The translations under genes were made by a program, and so were the position numbers. A stretch of DNA of 64,000 bases, taken from Pseudoxanthomonas sp. PXM03 (GTDB lineage Bacteria > Pseudomonadota > Gammaproteobacteria > Xanthomonadales > Xanthomonadaceae). The stretch covers positions 124,001 through 188,000 of the forward strand of contig NZ_JACVAU010000005.1 in assembly GCF_014852005.1 (NCBI RefSeq), given 5' to 3'. Under the pieces are notes generated by a model, which worked only from the letters and a program-made list of their open reading frames with translations, did not search any database and had not been told where the DNA came from. Each line of letters opens with the position of its first letter. Position 1 is the first letter of the stretch. Shown here piece after piece: positions 1 to 7,558 of this stretch.

Positions 1-1
1 C

Positions 2-1300
2 ATAAAGCAGGAGGCTGCAACCGGCTTTGCAGGACTCGCGGACGAGGTCAACGCCCGACCCGGTTTTATCTTCGGCTTCTGGGGAATCGACCAGCTCACG
101 CCCCTAATTGAGAAACACGTTTTCGACGAGTCACTGCTGCTTGGGCACGCACAGTCCGATCTCCGCGCGGCCCTGGCTGGGCTGAGTGACTCGAGTGCTT
201 CGATCCAGCGCTTCGTACACTTCATTGAGAAGGTGATGACCGCGCCCGCGAATGAGGCTGACGATAGCCCAGCGCCAGCGCGCCGCAAGTTCCTACGTCG
301 TTGTGCAGCTGCGGCAATGGGCCATGGTGTGCTGGTGGTGTGGGGTGGCGCAGAGAACAACTTGAAGCCGGCTGTCGTGGCGGGCGAGTACCTTGCGCTA
401 AGGATGTGGTCCGCATCGGTCAGCCTTGGGTTGACGGGTGATTCCGAGTTTCTGCGACGTCTCAATGCAACGGTCGAACTTCACGTTCACACCTTGTCGA
501 CCTATTTCGACAAGACACTGCCAGCCCTAAGGAACGCACGAGCAATCGTACGGCACCGACCAAACCCTGTCTTCTATGCGGATCTCGTCTTCGATGAGTT
601 GGGCCGGCTTGCGACACTGCTACTGCTTCTCCAGCGCATGGAAGGGTCTGAAGATAGACGGCGCCAGGTGCTTCAGGACATCGTGAAGGTAATCAATGCC
701 AACAGCATTGTTGCAAGGCCCTTGTTGGACGGTCAGGGCATCGACCTGAGTCTTGTGTTTACAGCACTGTTGAAAGAAGGCGCTATCCAGTCTGTGCAGA
801 ATCTGGCAATGGGAGTCACGCAGCTCTTGAAGCGGTCATTGATGACGAATGAGCGCTTGCCGGTCGATACAGATTTGCTTGAGGACGCCGTTGCGGTGCA
901 TTTCACCCGCGACGCGGGTGACCGCGACTTCTTCAAGACGACGACGCTCGTGCCCTTGCTGGCGACCATCTTTTCGGTAATGGAAGACGAAGCAGGATTG
1001 ACGCTTCTGCGAAGTCTCACGCCCCACTTGTCCGGAGTTACCCTTGAGCGCTGGTACCACACCTCTGGCATTGAGACCTTTACCGGCTCAAACCGCAGTC
1101 TAGATGCGATTAGCGTCTCGAGGGTGATTGCAGGGTTAGGAGAAGATACTTCTTCGGAGCTTCAGGCATCTTTACGCATTCCAGAGGGTGCAGCAGACCC
1201 AACACAACTTGGTTGGTATGCGCAGCCCTGGAGCGTCCTTACTGCTCTGTCGGCGCGATTGCACCGCCACCCCCTGCCCACTTGGTACCTTGCCAGATGA
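2..1300 (+). CDS. C-terminal part of a large protein of unknown function (cut by window edge)
   Basis: The frame is open from base 2, so the ATG at 233 is internal and the true start lies before the window; 432 residues are visible. Seen: an aromatic stretch (GFIFGFWGIDQL, visible residues 21-32), then a long, mostly helical, leucine-rich region. There is no signal peptide, membrane segment, or nucleotide-binding or nuclease motif that I recognise in this part. Base composition is clearly less GC-rich than the genes after 6 kb, which suggests horizontal origin. The next gene, a small membrane protein, lies about 240 bases downstream on the same strand. Large cytoplasmic proteins beside small membrane proteins are common in phage-defence modules, but nothing here proves that role. 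The call is only that this is a real gene of unknown function. Confidence 0.75.
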   Translation: MKQEAATGFAGLADEVNARPGFIFGFWGIDQLTPLIEKHVFDESLLLGHAQSDLRAALAGLSDSSASIQRFVHFIEKVMTAPANEADDSPAPARRKFLRRCAAAAMGHGVLVVWGGAENNLKPAVVAGEYLALRMWSASVSLGLTGDSEFLRRLNATVELHVHTLSTYFDKTLPALRNARAIVRHRPNPVFYADLVFDELGRLATLLLLLQRMEGSEDRRRQVLQDIVKVINANSIVARPLLDGQGIDLSLVFTALLKEGAIQSVQNLAMGVTQLLKRSLMTNERLPVDTDLLEDAVAVHFTRDAGDRDFFKTTTLVPLLATIFSVMEDEAGLTLLRSLTPHLSGVTLERWYHTSGIETFTGSNRSLDAISVSRVIAGLGEDTSSELQASLRIPEGAADPTQLGWYAQPWSVLTALSARLHRHPLPTWYLAR

Positions 1301-1542
1301 GTTCGAACGAACCTGCGCGCACAGCTAACTTGATCTGGACCAGAAACCTGGCTCGAGATCCGCTTGAACGGTTGGGCACTCGCTGGACTTCTGTGGCGGA
1401 AACGTCGGTCCGAGATCCTGTGAGGCTATGAGTCAGGGTTCTTCGCGGTCTCGCTTCACCAAGGCCCAAGGCAGGTTCAGGGCCTAATGTGTTGGCCGAC
1501 ATAGCCGATACCGTTGAGGATCGCAAAGCAAAGGAGCACTCG
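1301..1542. other. Intergenic stretch, leader of the small membrane protein gene
   Basis: No convincing gene lies here; the frames on both strands are short or shadow the neighbours. The only clear signal is the ribosome binding site AAGGAG at 1531-1536, seven bases before the ATG at 1543. No terminator hairpin follows the upstream gene, so the two genes may be co-transcribed. Confidence 0.5.
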
Positions 1543-2019
1543 ATGACCTTCAGAAAGGAAGCGGTACACGTAGGTTGGGCGGTGGGGCTGGCCTTGATGG
1601 CTCTGGGTGTAGTGATCGTGGACTCCATCATGGCTCCAGTGATCCGCGGAGTCCTGGGCGGCGCATTTTGGTGCTGCATGCTCGCCCTAGCAGTATCGAC
1701 GCTGGTGCTTACCCTGATGTACCTCAAGCACATCGGTACGACCAAGCGCATGCGTGTGCTCTTCAGCCTATCCGTCATCGTGATGAGCATCCTTACGCAC
1801 TCGCTCTTTGGCCTCGTGATTGAGACGTTCGCGCTCTTTGATCCCTCTAACAGTTCAAAGCTAGTGATGTTCATCTACTCGCTTCTAGCGCAACTCGTTG
1901 AGGCCTCGCAGCTCGTTGCCACCTTGGTAATGGCTGGACTGGCCGTCGGCCTGCTGATTAATACGTTTCCTGGTGTATCAGAGGGTCCGTCAGAGTCGGC
2001 AGCGGCCTCGGGTAGCTGA
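1543..2019 (+). CDS. Small four-helix inner-membrane protein, unknown function
   Basis: A protein of 158 residues. Four hydrophobic segments are visible at about residues 9-33, 37-60, 69-97 and 106-140, followed by a short Ser/Glu/Ala-rich tail. An upstream in-frame GTG/TTG start would add a poorly hydrophobic extension; the ATG used here has a strong AAGGAG site seven bases before it. No family motif is recognised. The bracketing charges (Lys-rich loop HIGTTKRMR between helices 2 and 3) suggest an integral inner-membrane protein. It follows the unknown large protein on the same strand and shares its lower GC. A role as membrane partner or effector of the upstream protein is inference only. 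Confidence 0.7.
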   Translation: MTFRKEAVHVGWAVGLALMALGVVIVDSIMAPVIRGVLGGAFWCCMLALAVSTLVLTLMYLKHIGTTKRMRVLFSLSVIVMSILTHSLFGLVIETFALFDPSNSSKLVMFIYSLLAQLVEASQLVATLVMAGLAVGLLINTFPGVSEGPSESAAASGS

Positions 2020-2086
2020 TAGCACACATCTCATGCGCACGGTCCTCGCTTAGCCCGTTGTCCAAGTCTGTACTGGATTCGCAGGT

Positions 2087-2818
2087 CTAATCGCTGGAAG
2101 CGAACACGGGAACGGCGCCAATGTCATTCAAGAAGCCAGGCCTGGCCTGGGCGATGTCAAACACGGCCACGTCGACAATGTCCTCTGGCCGTGGATCCAA
2201 TGCCTGAACAACAGAGACCAGATGCCGTGCTCCTCGCTCCATCTGGCGAGCTTCCACGCCTGCATAGATGAGCAAAATTGGTCGGCTGAACCCTTGATCC
2301 AATGTGCGCTTCTCAAGGAGATAGATCTCCCTGATGAAGGGCGGTAAAGGCACGTTTCCCTCTAGTGCCCTGATCAAGTTGTCAGGAGGAGATGTGGCAG
2401 GGCGTACATCCACGGTTCCCTCGCTCAAGCTGACTTTCTCGAACGTCTCTAGCGTCCCTGACTTCAGCAACGTGGCCACTTCCTCGGGAAAAAGCACAGC
2501 GCCACCGTCGTTAGGGTTGACCATCAAGGTTGCTCCAATCGTCTGCTCAAATAGCCTCGCACAAGGAAGCGTGATAGTCCGCAGGCCACTGAAAGTAGAT
2601 CGTGCGGCACGGTGAGCTGAAGTGAAGAAGGGAATCGCGTCATACCCATCCGGGTGTCGAAACTGAATCAGCCTCACATTCTTGGAGTCATCGGATATCG
2701 GCACGTGCGCATGCACCGTGGCGCGAACGAGGCAAGCGAAGAAGGTCGATTCATCAGTACGGCTCCGCATCGCTCGCTCAAACCAATGTTCCAGCTCTCC
2801 CTCGCTGACGTTGGACAT
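2087..2818 (-). CDS. SseB-like protein
   Basis: A protein of 243 residues with no signal peptide. The middle (about residues 50-125) resembles the SseB N-terminal domain: a PDGYDAIPFFTS-like strand followed by LFEQTIGATLMVNPNDGG and then a PEEVATLL helix. The C-terminal part (about 155-240) fits the SseB C-terminal domain by length and by alternating beta/alpha pattern, but more weakly. SseB-domain proteins were named from an E. coli gene giving enhanced serine sensitivity, and their biochemical role is not established. It is the last gene of a leftward cassette: the preceding gene stops three bases before this ATG, so translation is probably coupled. Assignment is by pattern; the domain call is fairly likely, the function unknown. 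Confidence 0.6.
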   Translation of the reverse strand: MSNVSEGELEHWFERAMRSRTDESTFFACLVRATVHAHVPISDDSKNVRLIQFRHPDGYDAIPFFTSAHRAARSTFSGLRTITLPCARLFEQTIGATLMVNPNDGGAVLFPEEVATLLKSGTLETFEKVSLSEGTVDVRPATSPPDNLIRALEGNVPLPPFIREIYLLEKRTLDQGFSRPILLIYAGVEARQMERGARHLVSVVQALDPRPEDIVDVAVFDIAQARPGFLNDIGAVPVFASSD

Positions 2819-2821
2819 CCT

Positions 2822-3097
2822 TCAACCTCCAATGTGTGGACCGTGCATGTAGCCGCGTAGCCACTCTGGATCAAACTCAGTCGCAAGCAAGTTCGGGCGA
2901 AGCGGTGATCCTGTGACCTCCTGCAGTCGTGCCTCGTTGGCGGCTATCGCTTCAACATCCGATACAGACGGAAAGTGCCTGAGCAATCGATACGCTTCCG
3001 CGCGCACCTGCTTGGGAACGGCCATGTTGGCAGCGAGATCGCGAAGAAACGCACCGGCCTGGATGAGGTGTCGAGTTCGTTCGAGCGGCATGGTCAT
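2822..3097 (-). CDS. BPSL0761-family small protein
   Basis: A 91-residue protein. The N-terminal pattern (ERTRHLIQAGAFLRDL, then a P..VR.EAYRLLRHFPS helix ending in DVEAI) matches what I know of the BPSL0761 family, small cytoplasmic proteins of unknown function in Burkholderia and Xanthomonas relatives. The C-terminal third (about 60-91, with FDPEWLRGY) appears less conserved. It lies between the 270-residue protein and the SseB-like gene on the same strand, with three bases to the SseB-like gene and 93 to the upstream gene, so the three are likely one transcript. No catalytic residues are evident. The family assignment is from memory of the pattern; the function is unknown. Confidence 0.6.
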   Translation of the reverse strand: MTMPLERTRHLIQAGAFLRDLAANMAVPKQVRAEAYRLLRHFPSVSDVEAIAANEARLQEVTGSPLRPNLLATEFDPEWLRGYMHGPHIGG

Positions 3098-3190
3098 AGA
3101 GGCCTCTTCCGCATTTGAAGGCGCAGTGGAATATGCCGAAGACGCTCGCTTCTGGCGGGCATGTTTAGGAATCTCACGATGCGGTCGTCG

Positions 3191-4003
3191 TCAGGAGTTG
3201 CCTGCCGCTTTGCTTCGTCCCAACGCATGAGTCGATCGTCCAGGGTGGTCTGCCCAGTAGGAGATTCCTACAGGCAACAGGTGGGAGAGGAAGACGTTCA
3301 AGAGGATGGGCTTCTTCCACTGAGGATCAGGTACAAATTGATACTCCTCGGCAGACAGCTCATTGTTGGCCGATCTCGAGGCAAGCCACCGCGAGCGGCG
3401 ACGCATCTCCTCAAGCATTGCGGAGCGCGCCGCATCCTGGTCCATCCCAGTGCGAAGAAGGGTTGAGGCGGCGCCGCGCGCCGCGTGCCACGCCAGGTAG
3501 CGCTTACGAGCCAAACTCAAGTCAGACCAGTCATCTGCCATCGCATGCATGATGAAGGGAGCGCTTGCCGGATCCAGGGTGTGGCGACGTAGCAGGTGCG
3601 CGAGGTATGTCTCAATCTCGGCCGCTGCCAATGCTTCCCAAAGCTCAAGGGTCGGTCGCACAGAATCCTGACGCGATGCCAGATCTAGCATCACTGTCTG
3701 CAGCGCGGCTTGGAGATGGTTTCGCTCACCCCAGTCGGTGAGATAGCACCATCCCAGAGGCTCATAGAGTGCGCGACGAATGCCGGGCTCCTGTCCTGCC
3801 GCAGTACGCAGAACCTGACGTTCCGCCAGCTGCTGAAAGAGCTTCTGGCTTAGTGCTGTCCCAGTGCTGAAAGGGGCCTCGACTGTCGTCGATAGCTCAA
3901 GGGCGTACCACGCACCAAGCCGCAGCAATCCTAGCGACTGTGCAAATGGCACGAGGTCGCGGGCGGCGGGCAGCAGAGTCGATTGGGTGCGGACACATGC
4001 CAT
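3191..4003 (-). CDS. Unknown protein, first gene of the SseB-like cassette
   Basis: A 270-residue protein, mostly helical and without signal peptide or membrane helix. Two regions look folded: about 10-110 with several leucine-rich helices, and about 120-215 with a W-rich helical block (AMADDWSDLSLARKRYLAWH) and a run of basic residues (MRRRSRWLASR). The start has a good ribosome binding site, AGAGGT, ending five bases before the ATG, and it diverges from the XRE repressor gene about 118 bases away. The repressor may therefore control this cassette from the shared spacer. I do not recognise a family. The AT-richer composition matches the rest of the first 5.3 kb. Confidence 0.6.
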   Translation of the reverse strand: MACVRTQSTLLPAARDLVPFAQSLGLLRLGAWYALELSTTVEAPFSTGTALSQKLFQQLAERQVLRTAAGQEPGIRRALYEPLGWCYLTDWGERNHLQAALQTVMLDLASRQDSVRPTLELWEALAAAEIETYLAHLLRRHTLDPASAPFIMHAMADDWSDLSLARKRYLAWHAARGAASTLLRTGMDQDAARSAMLEEMRRRSRWLASRSANNELSAEEYQFVPDPQWKKPILLNVFLSHLLPVGISYWADHPGRSTHALGRSKAAGNS

Positions 4004-4121
4004 TGCACCTCTCGCGATTAGTCGGGGAGCTTATCAGCGGCCGCGCGAGTTTTCTACACAATTTTCATGTAATCGGTAGGTGCGCCATAGATTCCCCAGT
4101 CGTCCAGGACTGGCGGCGACC
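4004..4121. promoter_or_regulatory. Divergent control region between the cassette and the XRE repressor
   Basis: This 118-base spacer separates two divergent genes and contains an AT-rich block at about 4050-4075, the least GC-rich patch nearby. No clean -35/-10 pair can be assigned with confidence. The placement suggests that the XRE protein binds here and controls both directions, the usual arrangement for small XRE regulators of accessory cassettes. Confidence 0.4.
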
Positions 4122-4370
4122 ATGGCATCAAAAACGATCTATCGGGAGGAGTATCGACGGCTGGTCGAGAGACTGAGAGAGCGCCGCGAGGAACTGGGGC
4201 TGTCGCAGGGCGAGCTAGCTCGCCAGCTGGGGTGGCCCCAGCAGCGGATGTCTGCCGTCGAGGCGGGGGCCCGCAGGCTGGACGTGATCGAGTTCTTCGA
4301 GCTCACTTCAGCGCTCGGGCTTAGCCCAGCCCGTGCAATGAAGCTGGTGCTTCCAGCCGGTCAAGGATGA
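4122..4370 (+). CDS. Small XRE-family DNA-binding regulator
   Basis: An 82-residue protein made almost entirely of one helix-turn-helix domain (about residues 17-70): RREELGLSQGELARQLGW is helix 1 to 2, and QQRMSAVEAGARRLDV is the recognition helix region. The conserved SQ..LA and SxxE positions are present. The ATG at 4122 is chosen because upstream codons add only non-conserved sequence. It diverges from the three-gene cassette and its stop overlaps the end of the convergent exonuclease gene by ten bases. Likely role: transcriptional repressor, possibly of its own promoter and of the cassette. Similar XRE proteins are common in Xanthomonadaceae accessory DNA. Confidence 0.8.
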   Translation: MASKTIYREEYRRLVERLRERREELGLSQGELARQLGWPQQRMSAVEAGARRLDVIEFFELTSALGLSPARAMKLVLPAGQG

Positions 4371-5032
4371 GCTCCTGCCAGCAGGCTCGGATGACGGCGC
4401 TGAAGTTCAAGAAACACGCAGTGGGATGCAAAAGCGTCATTGGCGGCGTAGACAAGTTGGGCTGGTCTAAGGGGCCGCGTACTCCAATTGGACAGTTGCA
4501 CGGACTTGGATTTCCCAAGGCGTTGTCCCAAGACGATTGCCACGGAGGCCTGAAGGCCCACGCGCTGTCGGTAGCCAAGCTTGCGCACGACGGGAGCAAG
4601 ATCCAAGGACCCCCTTAGCTTGATCTTATACTTGCCGTAGAGCGGCCTCCGATCATTTGCCAGGCCAAAACCAACTTTAAGAATGCCTTCGGACTCAAGG
4701 AGTGGCGCCAAAAGATCCCTCGTCCACACGCCCTCAGCAGGAATGCAGTAGGCCCTATCGAAGGTGGCCAGTTGGATCAGGTGAGGTCCCGTCCTGACCT
4801 CGCCGGCCACAAAGGTCGGTTTCGTCTCCGTGTCGAACCCGAGCGTTCGTTCAAGCTTGAGGACTTGGAGCGCTGCAGCAGCAGCCTGCTCGCTTCCAAT
4901 CCAATGGATCCTCCCTATGTCCAGCCCGGTGAAAGGGGGCAGGGAAGCCATGAACTCGCGAGTCGGGTGAGCGAGCTTCGGTCTTGGCAGGTCTTGCACT
5001 GCTAGATCAGGGGGGCTGGTGTGAGTTTCCAT
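4361..5032 (-). CDS. DEDDy-type 3'-5' exonuclease
   Basis: A protein of 223 residues. The exonuclease motifs are in order: motif I DTET (about residue 68) with the metal-binding Asp and Glu; motif II in GLANDRRPLYG (about 122); and motif III YAAND (about 200), the Tyr-x-x-x-Asp of the DEDDy group. The fold matches the RNase D / WRN-exonuclease type without an HRDC domain. Expected activity: Mg-dependent removal of nucleotides from 3' ends of DNA or RNA; the substrate is unknown. A GTG at 5065 would add 11 poorly conserved residues; the ATG at 5032 is preferred. The 3' end overlaps the XRE gene tail-to-tail. It may be a defence or maintenance nuclease of the island, which is inference. Confidence 0.75.
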   Translation of the reverse strand: METHTSPPDLAVQDLPRPKLAHPTREFMASLPPFTGLDIGRIHWIGSEQAAAAALQVLKLERTLGFDTETKPTFVAGEVRTGPHLIQLATFDRAYCIPAEGVWTRDLLAPLLESEGILKVGFGLANDRRPLYGKYKIKLRGSLDLAPVVRKLGYRQRVGLQASVAIVLGQRLGKSKSVQLSNWSTRPLRPAQLVYAANDAFASHCVFLELQRRHPSLLAGAHP

Positions 5033-5358
5033 TCTGCCGAGGTCTCGTGTGGCTATCGATCGCACTGTTCATGTGCAGCGCTGTGGCTAGGCAATCATGG
5101 ACTAGGCCTGGCAGTTTCCTAGAGAGAGTGCGGCTACTTCATCAGAAACCTGTTTTTCGCAAGTGCAGCTGATTCATCCGGCCGCAGCTTCGGGGCAATC
5201 TCAAATCCCCCACCAACCTACCTTACGGGTCCCCCATGGAACCTCTAGGCTAGCCGCAAGCTCGGCCAATCTTGCGCACTTTGACCGAATGGCACCCCAG
5301 ATCCCTGCTCCAGGCCCCCTCGAGCAAGTGAACAAAATTTGGAGGTTCCATAAATTGC
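5033..5358. other. Non-coding edge of the accessory segment
   Basis: No supported gene occurs here. The bases just before 5359 contain an in-frame TGA (5329-5331) for the radical SAM remnant that follows. The DNA changes from AT-richer to typical high GC near 5359-5400. I saw no tRNA, integrase or obvious inverted repeat that would define an attachment site. Confidence 0.5.
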
Positions 5359-6201
5359 TGCTGCAGCTACTGCTTCGCTCGTCCGTCGCACGCTTATCTC
5401 GACCTGTCGCCCGGCCTGGATTTCGAAACCAGGATTTTCGCGAAGACCAATGCGCCGGAGGTACTGAGGCGCGAGCTTGCGAAGGCCGGCTATCGGGCAA
5501 GCCCGATCTCGCTGGGCATCAACACCGACGCCTACCAGCCGGTTGAACGGAAGCTGCAACTGACCCGTCGCATCATCGAGGTGCTGGCCGAAACCAGGCA
5601 TCCGTTCTCGCTTATCACGAAGAACGCGTTGGTCGAGCGTGACCTGGATCTCCTCGCACCGATGGCCCGCGAAAACCTGGTGCATGTGTACTTTTCCATC
5701 ACCACGCTGGACAACGCGCTGTCCTCGCGCCTCGAGCCGCGTGCGTCCGCACCGCACAGCCGGCTGAAGGCCGTGAAGCGTCTCAGCGAAGCCGGCATTC
5801 CTGTCGGCGTGATGTTCGCGCCGGTGATCCCGTGGGTGAACGACCAGGCGCTGGAAGCCGTACTGGACGCGGCGAGTGCACATGGCGCCACCGCCGCAGG
5901 CTATGTGTTGCTGCGCCTGCCGCATGAAGTCGCTCCCTTGTTCCGTGATTGGCTGCAGACGCATCTCCCCGACCGCGCCGCGCATGTGATGAGCACGATC
6001 CAGCAACTGCGCGGCGGCAAGGACTACGACAGCCGGTTCGGGAAGAGATTGAGTGGCGAAGGCGTCTATGCCGATCTGTTGGCGCGCCGGTTCGCGCTGG
6101 CACTCAAACGGGCCGGTTTCAGGGAGCGCCGGCATCCACCGCTCGATTGCAGCCGCTTCGTGCCGCCACGCGCACCGTCGCCCCAGGGCGAACTGTTCTG
6201 A
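5359..6201 (+). pseudogene. PA0069-family radical SAM protein, 5'-truncated
   Basis: About 280 codons of a radical SAM protein of the PA0069 family are readable, but the front is missing. Homology starts at SYCFARPSHAYL and runs through DLSPGLDFETR, GINTDAYQP and FSLITKN to the C-terminus at GELF. The family's cluster motif is normally Cys-x3-Cys-x2-Cys. Here only the last Cys-x2-Cys remains, preceded by unrelated NCC, and the first ligand and about 60-80 residues before it are absent. An in-frame stop lies 30 bases upstream, and the first usable start (GTG 5581) falls past the cluster. The fragment should be inactive. The break coincides with the end of the low-GC accessory segment, so insertion or deletion there is the likely cause. 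Confidence 0.85.
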
Positions 6202-6293
6202 CGGCATCGGCGAGCGCGCTGCGACGATCGGTCACGGGAAACCCCGGCGACGCGCATGGACAATCCCGTGTGCCTTCCTCCGCATGCACGCCG

Positions 6294-6827
6294 ATGATCA
6301 CGTCCCTCTACCTCGCAGGTCCGGACATCTTCCGCCCCGACGCGGTTGCGCACGGCGAACGACTCAAGGCGTTGTGTGCACGCCATGGCTTCGAGGGTCT
6401 GTTTCCCCTGGACGCACAGGTGGCCGGACACGCGACAGGCGATGCACGGGATACCGCGCGCGGGATCTACCGCGCCGACATCGGCCTGCTGGATGCCGCC
6501 GATGCGGTGCTCGCCAACCTCGATTTCTTCCGTGGTGCGGAACCGGACAGCGGCACGTGCTTCGAAGTCGGGTATGCCGTCGCCCGCGGCAAGCCGGTCT
6601 ACGCCTACGTGCCCGAGAGCGGCAGCCTTGCCGAACGCATCCATCACCGTTGTCCCCAGTACCTGGCGGCCGATGCCGGCATGGACGTTCACGGCTGGCA
6701 ACTGGAAGAGTTCGGCCTGCCGCTCAACCTGATGCTCGCAGTCCCCTGCGTGATGGTGGTGGGCGGTGTGGAGGCGGCATTGCAGCGGTTGCGCAGCGAC
6801 ATCGATGCACGGCGGGATGTCGCCTGA
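6294..6827 (+). CDS. Nucleoside 2-deoxyribosyltransferase
   Basis: A protein of 177 residues. It starts MITSLYLAGPDIF, the typical first strand and glycine turn of the nucleoside deoxyribosyltransferase family. It contains an ADIGLLDAADAVLANLD helix-strand, then PDSGTCFEVGYAVARGKPV with the expected Glu and Gly-Tyr of the active site. The family exchanges the base of 2'-deoxynucleosides or hydrolyses 2'-deoxynucleotides in purine/pyrimidine salvage, in the cytoplasm. The ATG at 6294 is used because conservation begins there; a longer in-frame frame upstream overlaps the radical SAM remnant and is not conserved. It stands about 90 bases after that remnant on the same strand. Confidence 0.85.
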   Translation: MITSLYLAGPDIFRPDAVAHGERLKALCARHGFEGLFPLDAQVAGHATGDARDTARGIYRADIGLLDAADAVLANLDFFRGAEPDSGTCFEVGYAVARGKPVYAYVPESGSLAERIHHRCPQYLAADAGMDVHGWQLEEFGLPLNLMLAVPCVMVVGGVEAALQRLRSDIDARRDVA

Positions 6828-6843
6828 GCGACGTTGCCGCGCT

Positions 6844-7542
6844 TCAGCGTCCGCCGTACAGGTGTTCCGCGCGCTGGAACAGGATCCAGCTGGTCGCGAT
6901 GTATTTGTCGCCGCCCACCGGACGGTTGCCGCGGTGCGTGTGGGTGAACGCCGTCGGGGCGATCAGCAGGCTGCCGGTGCGGGGTACGATCCTGCGCTGC
7001 TGGTGGAAGAATTCTGTCTCGCCCGCCTCGAAGCCGTCGTTGAGATAGAGCGTCCATAGCACGTGGCGGTGCAGCGGTTCGGCATCCGCGCCTTTCGGGA
7101 ACAGCTCGCAGTGCCAGTACGGATAGCCACCCTCGCCGGCGGGATACCGCTGCAGGTTGATCCGGCCCGGCACGAACACCGCCATGATGAGCTTCATCAG
7201 TGCGTCGTCGTCCATGCCGGCGACGTCCTCGTAACCCAGGCGGCGCAGCTGCCCGTCGGCGCCCGGCTGCTGCAGCATCAAGGGCGCGATCAGGCTGAAG
7301 GGATAGGTACGCAGGTACTGCTTCAACCCGGCGAGCACGGCCAGGTTGAGGCGCTGTTCCACGTCGCGCCAGTCGGCCTGCCCGCTGATGCTGATGTCGC
7401 GGCTGTGCTTGAGCTCCGGGTGGTGTCCGCCACCCACCTGCCCTGGCCGGTCCTGCCGGCTGGCATCGAAGCGTTCCACGATGGCGCGACAGGTCGCCGC
7501 GTCCAGCGTGTTTTCGTAGACCTCGATGAAGTCGGCGCTCAT
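6844..7542 (-). CDS. 2-oxoglutarate/Fe(II)-dependent oxygenase, prolyl-4-hydroxylase-like
   Basis: A protein of 232 residues. The C-terminal half shows the jelly-roll motifs of the P4H/2OG-Fe(II) group: an iron-site segment YWHCE (about 147), TLYLND, AGETEFF, VPRTGSLLIAP, a second His in THTHRGN, and the basic residue in GGDKYIATSW. The first metal motif reads His-x-Glu where most members have His-x-Asp. The N-terminal part (YENTLDAATCRAIVERFD) is typical of this subgroup. It probably hydroxylates a protein or small molecule, substrate unknown. The ATG at 7542 is preferred over a non-ATG 17 codons earlier because the latter overlaps the upstream gene. Only 16 bases separate it from the secreted-protein gene before it. 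Confidence 0.75.
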   Translation of the reverse strand: MSADFIEVYENTLDAATCRAIVERFDASRQDRPGQVGGGHHPELKHSRDISISGQADWRDVEQRLNLAVLAGLKQYLRTYPFSLIAPLMLQQPGADGQLRRLGYEDVAGMDDDALMKLIMAVFVPGRINLQRYPAGEGGYPYWHCELFPKGADAEPLHRHVLWTLYLNDGFEAGETEFFHQQRRIVPRTGSLLIAPTAFTHTHRGNRPVGGDKYIATSWILFQRAEHLYGGR

Positions 7543-7558
7543 GCGGGCATGCTCGCCG

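Noticed and set aside
1-5358. Prophage or integrative element with integrase
   Set aside because: No integrase, recombinase, capsid, tail or relaxase gene is seen within the window; only composition and the cut gene suggest insertion.
5163-5546. A 127-codon frame over the island junction
   Set aside because: It runs through non-coding DNA and then in the wrong frame over the radical SAM fragment.
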